64,000 nucleotides of DNA from Rhynchospora pubera (Eukaryota; Streptophyta; Magnoliopsida; Poales; Cyperaceae), in assembly GCA_028095005.1 (NCBI GenBank), contig CM051459.1:312420513-312484512 (forward strand), in the 5' to 3' direction. Below, in pieces: positions 56,895 through 64,000 of the stretch; the first letter of the stretch is position 1, and the number at the start of each line of letters is the position of its first letter. The notes under the pieces are model-generated. The model saw only the letters and a program-made list of their open reading frames with translations. It did no database searches and was not told the origin of the DNA. Both the position numbers and the translations under genes were made by a program.

Positions 56895-57288
56895 CTAAAG
56901 TATACTCCAGCATATAGATAGCCCGTATGTTGGAGTCGTTTCTCACAATCTAAAGTGCTTACAGTCGATCCGAAGCTTTCAAATTGTTCTCCATATTGAA
57001 ATCTCCTAGGAAACTAAAATTTATATGTTTTCGAATTTTTTTACTATATATTATGCTATTTAAAAAAAACATTATAAAGGAGTTGAAAAGGAGTATTTCT
57101 GGCCCTTCAATTTGAAAATAGCATAATATATAGCAAAAAAATTAAAAAAAAATGTAAAATTTGGTCTTGAAGGATATTTTTATATGGAGAACAACTTGAA
57201 CGGTTTGGATCGACTGTTTGAATTTTAGATTTTCAGAAACGACTCTAGCATACTGGTTTGATCCTTATGCTCGAGTATACTTTAGCCA
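56891..57288. mobile_element. TIR MITE, 398 bp
   Basis: TTGGCTAAAGTATACTCCAG at the left and (inverted) TTGGCTAAAGTATACTCGAG at the right. The inverted similarity continues inward (AACGACTC/GAGTCGTTTC; ATATTATGCTATTT/AAATAGCATAATAT), so the whole element can fold back. The TIR is related to that of the 6 kb element to its left. Confidence 0.85.
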
Positions 57289-59296
57289 ATCTCTATATAT
57301 ATATATACTTCTATCCTACGGTTTGACAGTTGACTCATATATGAGAAAGATCAGGCCTGTCAACGGCTTTTGTTTATCGAATCCTTATCTGCTCCCGCGC
57401 GGGACCGTCCAGCGCAGCCTACAAACCGTCCGATCTGATCTGGACGGTTCGGGCCTACCAATCAGGTTACATGCACAGGGCTCTCTTTGCTATTGAGATT
57501 AAATCACACGGCTCACAGCAGTGCGCTGAACAGTCCCGTGCGGGACGGGATTTCATTTCGTTGTTTATCATTTTGTCATTCCGTATAGCTAAAATGGAAC
57601 GGTTAATGAAACAGTTTTTTTATTTCGTTTCAAATAACGAAACAGCAAACGAAACACAAAAAATGTACCGTTTCCACCGTTTCAATCTCATTTCAAACTA
57701 TTATATATGTATTTTTTCTAAAGTGACACGATTAACGAAACAGAATTCTTTGTCATTTCGAAAACAAAACGGTTAATAGAATGGGTTCTTATACAGTGCA
57801 CTCTAACGAAACGGAAATGGTTTGGAGGTGTTCTGTGTTTTTTAGACACGTTTAACAGACCTAACAAAGATAGGTATGGCAGTTAGAAGGTCCGCACCCA
57901 TAATGTACCAAATTACTTCCATAATTTTGCTAAAATATGGCATGTGCCTTGTAGCTAACGGCAGTGATCCTTAATAAAATTTAAATAGTCGATAACAGAT
58001 TCATAATAGTGAATTTTGGTAGTAAATAACAGATGGTGAATAGCAGATATCTAACAAGTGTCATCCCTCCCATATCAGTTGACTATTGAATTTTTGGCAC
58101 ACATATTATCTTTAATTTTTTATGTGCAATATTCACCGTTATATATATATATATATATTTGTATATTTATTTCAGGGAGCTTCTGTTTCATGGAATTAGA
58201 CACACATGTCAGCACAACTGATCGATCTTCACCATAAAGCTTAATTTTCAGATTGTTGAAGATCTGACCAATCGATCCAGACTTTATAACATTATATATA
58301 TTTCTATGACAATAACTTTTACGGTTAGCATTTACATGCCATATGCAATCTGCAATTGTTGAATAAAAATAAAAGAAACTCCACATCAAATGAAATTCTA
58401 TTACGTTATTACTTATTTTATAAGTTCAAAGGATATTCTTCCGTACTTGATATAGTATAGTAAAGATTCCGTTTCAAACCTTATCTCTATTCTGGAAAGA
58501 CTAGCATAATCAGCTCATTTATATTCAAGAGGAATGATGTAATTCATTACCAGTCATATATATATATTATTATTTCATATGAGTTACGTCTTATACTGTT
58601 ATGCTCCCTATATATGAAGTCTAAATTTGACGCATATGTTCATTAATTAATGGTCATCAACTCATCATGCATAAAATATCACGTGGTATATATTGGGAAA
58701 CAACTTTATTGTATATAAATTATCTCCTTATTCCAAAAGGAAATGTAAAGAAGCACTCCTAAATTAACAATTTAGATACGAATATATTAAAACGTATATA
58801 TATGGGCTGGAATAACGAAATTTGACACATTAAGAGATGAATTTGAACCTCTTAACACGTCAGCATGTGTTGTTGAAAAAGACAAACATCGTTCTGCTAG
58901 TGTTGTATCAGTGGCTTTGACAGATTTTCCTTGAGGTAGTTTTGGAAAAAAAAAATGTTATTCTTGCATGTTTACAAAGTTTGATTTTATCTCCTAATAT
59001 GCAAAGAGGATGGTACGTCACTGGATCCAATCGATATGATATATTAAAAATACTATTTGGATTTGATATCAATTTTATCATCAACTAGCTAGAGTAAAAA
59101 ATAATTTGGTTGAAATTGTGTTTATTTGATTATAATGACAAATGCAGTATGAGGTTAAAATTTATTAATTAATTAGTGTATGATCTGTTCCGTTCATTGT
59201 GAAACTTTTTATTAAAAAAGCAATATATATTAATATAATCAGAAATGTAATTAATTTGTTAGATATGTATATATGGGGTATGCTAAGAGGTTAGCT
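57289..59296. other. AT-rich sequence with MITE relics, no gene seen
   Basis: 57390-57550 has GCTCCCGCGCGGGAC and CAGTCCCGTGCGGGAC in inverted order, a possible small MITE without clear ends. 57590-57800 holds decayed AACGGTTAATGAAACAG-type motifs like those in the hAT elements at 26292 and 27233. The rest is featureless. Confidence 0.45.
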
Positions 59297-59305
59297 TTAA
59301 TATGT

Positions 59306-59711
59306 GGAGTTTTCCTATGGTGAGTTGCAACTCACCAAAGCGTCTATGAGTCGCGTTCAAAATTTCAAAATTAAGTTCAAAACGACCGATTCAAACCGTC
59401 TAATACGATCTCCCTATTGAATTCTCAATGCAGACCAAATTTTATATTTTTTCGAAATTTTTAAGTATTTATTTTGGATTTTTAAAAACTGTTGTTTTTT
59501 GAACGGTTCAGAACTAATTAGGTTAATGATTTTCTAAAATTTCAAAAAAATACTTAAAAATTTTGAAAAAATATAAAATTTGGTCTGCATGGAGATTTCA
59601 AAAGGAAGATCGTATTAGATGGTTTGGATCGGTCATTTTAAACTAAATTTCAAAATTTTGAGCGCAACTCACGGACGCTTTGGTGAATTGCAACTCACCA
59701 TAGCAAAACTC
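59306..59711. mobile_element. Mutator-type MITE, 406 bp, 9-bp TSD
   Basis: The ends GGAGTTTTCCTATGGTGAG and (inverted) GAGTTTTGCTATGGTGAG continue through a self-palindromic TGAGTTGCAACTCA and CACCAAAGCGTC. Flanks TTAATATGT (59297-59305) and TTAATATGC (59712-59720) agree at 8 of 9. The interior repeats inverted AAATTTTATATTTTTTCGAA-type sequence and shares the GATCCAAACCGTCTAATACGATCT theme with the MITE at 4845. Confidence 0.88.
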
Positions 59712-59720
59712 TTAATATGC

Positions 59721-61722
59721 GTATATATATTGTTATAGAAGTGTGATACAACCTTTTCTTTATTTGTACTTGAAAACACCAAGGGTTTTTTTTTTGGGGG
59801 GGGGGGGGCAGCTGACATTTTCAGCTTTTCCTTTATTTCTTTTATAAATACAACTATAGGACTTCAGCGTTAATTTGCAATTACAGAGGTGCATGCATAG
59901 ATCGTCCTCTGCATGTAAATATCATAATTTAATTACGTCGTAAGTTATTAATTTTGGCTGAAGAAAATAGAAAAAATAGTCTTCTTTTAGAAGTCACAAT
60001 CAGTACATGTATACATTACGGCAGAAACAACAAAAATGATCACCATAATAAAAATCATTTTTTAAAAATTAAATAATCAGTATATCATAACATATATAAG
60101 AAATAATCAACAACAAGCAAACGATTTCAAGTTTTCTTTCTCTTTCAATTATTGTTGTGGAAATGCTGCTGTATCTCAATAATTACGTGCCTCTGATGTG
60201 GCATATTAGCTGTTGCATAGAACATCCCAGTAAGGCAGTAATATTATTATGCATTATAATCAGGGATTATCCATATCCAGATCATCACCAAATTTATACA
60301 GTAACTATTTTAATTATTTTTGGATGCCATGTGTTGTTAGTATTTTTTTTCCAGCTACCTTATATAGCAATATAATTTAGAATAGTTATTATGGAAAGGA
60401 AACGGTTCTATCCCTAAAATGCGTCATCCAGCAGTCTTCGACGCACATTTGTGTTCTTCATTTTTGGCATTTCTCCAATTTTAAGAAACTGTGCACGAAA
60501 ATGACACTCGGATGTCGGAACAGTACATACTGCACAAAAAAAAAAAAAAAAAATCAAAACATCATATCTTAACACGTACCAAAATAATTAGAAGTTTAAT
60601 CATAACAGCAATAGACATGAAACAATAATTAACGATAAAATTTTCACTCTAGACAGTTGGATTTTTTAAAGGTTTGTCCGGTTTGTTGGGAACAGAAAAA
60701 AATATTATGAAAGCATGACTTACAATAAGTTATAATTAAAAAGGCACAAGCAAAAATATAGCAAACTCTAATTCACTATATATAATATAGAGGAAATATG
60801 AAAATTGGAAACAAAAAGTCGTCATATTATTTTTATATTTTTTGTTTATTGATGCATAAATTTTCTTAATTTGGATTAATTTTTATTTGATTATTTTTTT
60901 ATAAAGTCCATGTTTAATTCTATATATCCTGCCGGGTGAATTAAAAGTTCAGTCAAAAACCAACAAATAAAGTTCTTAGTCCGTAATTTTTCGAATCAAA
61001 TCGGTCGAGTAGGTCAAAATAAGTTATCGCCTAATGTACACTAGTCAAAAACCATGATGTATACAGCGCTCTGTGTATCATGACCGTTTAATCAGTGACT
61101 TTGCAAATTGACAAATCTAAATTAACCAATTCAATTTATATAGAAATTTCTCATATAGCAAACAAAAATTTTATTTTTTACTATTTTTTTCATTTTTTAA
61201 AAACTTGCCATTTTTTGCTACAAATTAGTGTATTTATAGCGAAAAATAGCATGCTTTGAAAATATTTGGAAAAAAAGATAGTAAAAAATTTGGGACAATT
61301 TCGTTTGTGCCACCCAAAACTGGTGAAATTATGGAATTGCCACCTGATTTTTCAAGTTTGCGATTTTACCACCCAAAACTATAGTCACCTTTGTGTTTTT
61401 TCCACTTTGGATAGAATTTTCTGCTATATGTACCCAATTTATGCACCCAGATTATTAATTAGTCTTCTTTTGTTCTACTAATTTTAGATTGGTATACTTT
61501 AGTTATAACCTCACATCATCGTGTTAACCCGCAATCTTCCCTCTTTTCCTAGGTACTATACGGCAGGATGATTCTTTTGGTTCCTTAAAAATTCAACCTT
61601 AAATTAGTGTTTTCTAGTTGACCATATTTGAACATTTTTCTTATTAGTTTGGTATAATCTCACCCTTGAAACCTACCTAGAATAATTATAAAATTAGAAA
61701 GCCATGATATTAAGAAAACAAA
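59721..61722. other. AT-rich sequence, no gene seen
   Basis: It contains a T8-G13 run at 59786-59808 and, at 61276-61400, one end of what looks like a MULE TIR (GGGACAATTTCGTTTGTGCC, CACCCAAAACTGGTG) without a partner in the window. Confidence 0.45.
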
Positions 61723-61738
61723 CCTCGCTATGGTACCA
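61723..61738 (-). promoter_or_regulatory. Degenerate tRNA-Met primer site of the pararetrovirus
   Basis: The minus strand reads TGGTACCATAGCGAGG, close to the usual TGGTATCAGAGC-type initiator tRNA-Met site. It lies about 100 bp downstream of the poly(A) signal, as expected on a circular viral map that has been linearised here. Confidence 0.5.
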
Positions 61739-61835
61739 GAATAAAATTGGTTGTGATCGGATCGACTTTGAAACTTCTGATTACTAATGAATACTGGTTC
61801 CAAAGTTTTGAGAAGGAGAATGAGGAAATTTTTTT

Positions 61836-61930
61836 TTTATTGATTACTGGTAAATGATACAAGAGAAGGGTGATTACTTGGTGTGGGATGTGTGTCCTCC
61901 CAAGTGAAACACCATCTGCTTATATAGCCT
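61836..61930 (-). promoter_or_regulatory. Pararetroviral promoter and poly(A) signal
   Basis: The minus strand reads GGCTATATAAGCAG (TATA box, 61930-61917) and about 80 bases later AATAAA (61841-61836). This short promoter-to-polyadenylation spacing in one region is typical of the intergenic region of caulimovirids, where the terminally redundant RNA starts and ends. Confidence 0.6.
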
Positions 61931-62368
61931 AAGGGACTCTTCCTTTGATGCTCAATAATTGAGTGCGGGTGCGCTGTTTGGGCCCCATCGTCCATCTCAA
62001 TTAGTGGCATTTACAGGTGGAATTTGTCCTTACACACACTAGTGGGCATCAATAGTACAATAATTGTCCGACAAAATAAAAAGAGATTCCTGCAGTAATA
62101 AAGTAGGCTAATAATGACACGACCTACCCTGAGTGGTACCGAAAGTTAATACAATAACGTGATTCCCATATGATGGTGGGACTCACTAATAGTAATGGCC
62201 TTGCTGGATCAATTGTATTTTTTGGTGAATTCTTAACAGCTCATCAATGTTATGATTAACTGGTCCCAGTACACTGCTAGCCCAGTTTTCTTTGGATGCA
62301 CGTTGTTCAAGCCGAATCTTTTGAAGATAACTCAATGTTATGAGTCTTTCAACCTCTTTCATGGTTTT

Positions 62369-62614
62369 CTATAGTTGCTCGTCGTGTATTTCCTTTAGTC
62401 TAAGCTTCATGGCTCCTTCCCAATGAAAAGACCTTGGATAAACTGTTATTAAATCACCAGTGATTATTTCATAATCCTGAAGGGAGTTTGTCTCTCTCCC
62501 TAAAGTTGCCCATCTCTCGGCTTGCTGGAAAGCTTGCCTACTTCCTGGTCTGAACCCAGTTGTTGGGCTTCCTTCATGGATTCTCATCAAATTTCGCAAG
62601 TGATCAAGCACCAT
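62369..62614 (-). CDS. Small ORF downstream of the pararetroviral RNase H
   Basis: 81 codons in the same orientation, about 160 bp after the polymerase frame ends. The sequence is rich in Arg, Glu and Leu, with no recognised domain. Some caulimovirids (florendoviruses) have a second ORF in this position, which is the main reason to annotate it. It may be partial at its 5' side. Confidence 0.4.
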   Translation of the reverse strand: MVLDHLRNLMRIHEGSPTTGFRPGSRQAFQQAERWATLGRETNSLQDYEIITGDLITVYPRSFHWEGAMKLRLKEIHDEQL

Positions 62615-62772
62615 CTCCTGAAAATAAAATTTGCAAAATTACATACATAAAACAGAAATAAATTTTCTAAAAATGTCAGCAGTTTTCCGTAGATTACTGC
62701 CAGACGGGTCCTTAGATACAATGGTTATGGTGGGTTTTTCCAGCGGTCCACCATGCCCGCTTTCGCCTTTTC

Positions 62773-64000
62773 TTAGAGATATCGGAGAACACTGTTCTCA
62801 TCTAGCATGTTGCCTATGTGACCAACCGTTGTTGCTAGATGATTTAGGATTTCTTCGGGAGCATCCTTTGTTTCCTCGAGTACTTTCTCTAAATCTGCTA
62901 GCTGTTCGTCGGCCCAGTAGCAATTTTCGGTTTTCACCATATTTGCTGTGAGCCTTGAGAGTGAGTCAGCCAGTACATTCTGCTTCCCATCAATGTGTTC
63001 GAAATTTACTTGCACTCCTGTTCCTATAACAAAGTCAACAAAATTAATCCATCGGACTCTTAAAGGTTTGTTTTGTGATGACTTGTTATAGAAACTGATT
63101 ATGGCCTGGCAATCAGTTCTGAGAGTGATCTCCTTTTGATCCAGGTAGTGAATCTTGAGTGCCTTCATTGTTTCCATGCAAGCATAGATCTCTGCATCTA
63201 TTGTGGATTTAATCACTGGGAATTTCCCGCTTGCATACGCACAAACTTTCTCCGTGTTTCGGGGGTCATGCTTTGCTTTCTTCCATTTGCATACTCCACC
63301 CCATCCTTCCATGCATCCGTCTATTTTAAGGATGATGTAGGATCCTTCCGGAGGCAGCTCGAGATCTGGGAGCTGCTGCACCGCTTGCTTGACCTTTCTG
63401 ATGATCTCATAGTCTGAGCTTTTGAGCCTTTTGTCACCGTGTTCGCTTGTTTTTTAGTATAATGGCCCAAGTAATGTTTCCAATTTCGGTATGTATGATC
63501 TGGCATAGTTGAGGATGCCAAGCCATGATCTCATACCAGCCTTCTCCTTCAATTTTTCTACATCGAAAGAAATGATTTTCTTGATTATGTGCGGCTGAAG
63601 TTTGATTTTTCTGTTCCCAATAACTGCACCTAGGAATTAGATTTCATGTACAGCTATTTTCATTTTAGTTGGGGAGAGTACAAGCCCCCATTTCTCACAA
63701 ATTGTCAGCATAGCCTCCAAATATTTGGCATGCTGTTCTTCATTCTCAGAAAACACCAGTATATCATCGATGTAGACTGCTATGAAGTTTTCCGTTTTCC
63801 GGAAGCAATCGTCCATCTTTCTTTGAAAAATTGCCGGTGCATTCTTCAACCCGAATGGCATAACTAGCCATTCATACAAGCCATTTGGAACAACAAAAGC
63901 CGTCCACTCAACCGATTCAGGATCCATTGCCACCTGATGGAACCCACTTTTCAAGTCGAATTTTGAATAAATCCGACTATTACCGACCTTTTTTAGGATG
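62773..64000 (-). pseudogene. Pararetroviral RT-RNase H region, interrupted
   Basis: The RT part (64000 to about 63637) contains the catalytic YIDD motif near 63765 and the MPFGLKNAP block just upstream. It ends at an in-frame stop near 63639 in a place where the family continues. The connecting region is in another frame (a shift near 63450). The RNase H part (63381-62773) keeps its acidic residues within KIDGCMEGWGG, STIDAEIYAC and RTDCQAI, and a final EHIDG...NVLADSLSR segment. In the virus these domains copy pregenomic RNA into DNA; here the breaks prevent one product. About 50 residues follow RNase H before the stop. Confidence 0.85.

Larger units (their letters stand above)
61723..64000 (-). 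mobile_element. Endogenous plant pararetrovirus (Caulimoviridae) fragment
   Basis: The minus strand holds, in viral order, the end of a reverse transcriptase, an RNase H domain, a small downstream ORF, a TATA box and poly(A) signal, then a degenerate tRNA-Met primer site. There is no integrase and no LTR, which separates it from Ty3/gypsy elements. It continues beyond 64000. The coding part has an in-frame stop and at least one frame change, so it is an inactive genomic relic. The genus (badna-, tungro- or florendovirus-like) cannot be fixed from this piece. Confidence 0.85.

Noticed and set aside
57390..57550. Possible small MITE with GCTCCCGCGCGGGAC ends
   Set aside because: Inverted GC-rich motifs exist, but I could not find matching outer ends or a TSD.
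1..64000. tRNA, rRNA or snoRNA genes
   Set aside because: Nothing resembling box A/B tRNA folds or rRNA was seen; the tRNA-like motifs are retroelement primer sites.

Overview
This is an AT-rich stretch of a flowering-plant nuclear genome. The evidence is split plant-type kinase exons with GT/AG introns, plant retrotransposons with tRNA-Asp and initiator tRNA-Met primer sites, CACTA, hAT, Mutator and Tourist elements, a Helitron end and an endogenous plant pararetrovirus. I cannot name the species. The window is mostly transposable elements nested in each other. The only convincing host genes are a headless receptor-like kinase and one unrecognised gene present in two tandem copies.

Left part (1-8074): a minus-strand Ty1/copia element with broken gag-pol and its 5' LTR, then four clean exons of a receptor-like kinase lacking the glycine-loop exon and everything before it. 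A palindrome-ended MITE sits in its first visible intron.

8075-24120: a direct tandem duplication of about 1.8 kb carrying the last exon of an unknown minus-strand gene. Copy 1 was hit by a young 7.3 kb Athila-like non-autonomous LTR retrotransposon (TSD GTAAT). Copy 2 was hit by a Helitron whose 3' hairpin and CTAG|T end are clear.

24121-34179: small DNA transposons. They include a MULE with about 180 bp TIRs, a 344 bp hAT MITE, a 1.6 kb hAT element holding a scrambled histone H3 fragment, several Tourist-like MITEs and a 2.1 kb non-autonomous CACTA element (TSD CTA).

34180-49558: a three-level nest. A small MITE is split by a 15.2 kb CACTA element (TSD TAT), itself split by an Athila-like retrotransposon (TSD GTGGG) whose pol and nearly all of whose 3' LTR are deleted. 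The CACTA element carries a TNP2 transposase broken by frameshifts and a second 12-exon gene. That gene ends in a Ulp1/C48-type cysteine peptidase fold whose catalytic residues are intact although two nonsense codons lie upstream.

50780-56840: a 6 kb TIR element containing a Tourist MITE and a complete 3 kb MULE with a 9 bp TSD, which itself contains a 183 bp MITE. Further right are two more TIR MITEs and AT-rich sequence. From about 61723 to the window end lies a minus-strand endogenous pararetrovirus: RT/RNase H, a downstream ORF, a TATA box, a poly(A) signal and a degenerate tRNA-Met primer site.

The most unusual signal is a short palindrome built on TTCGG/CCGAA. It is arrayed at 21 bp spacing in the Athila-like LTRs and is also scattered through the internal region and the gag reading frame.
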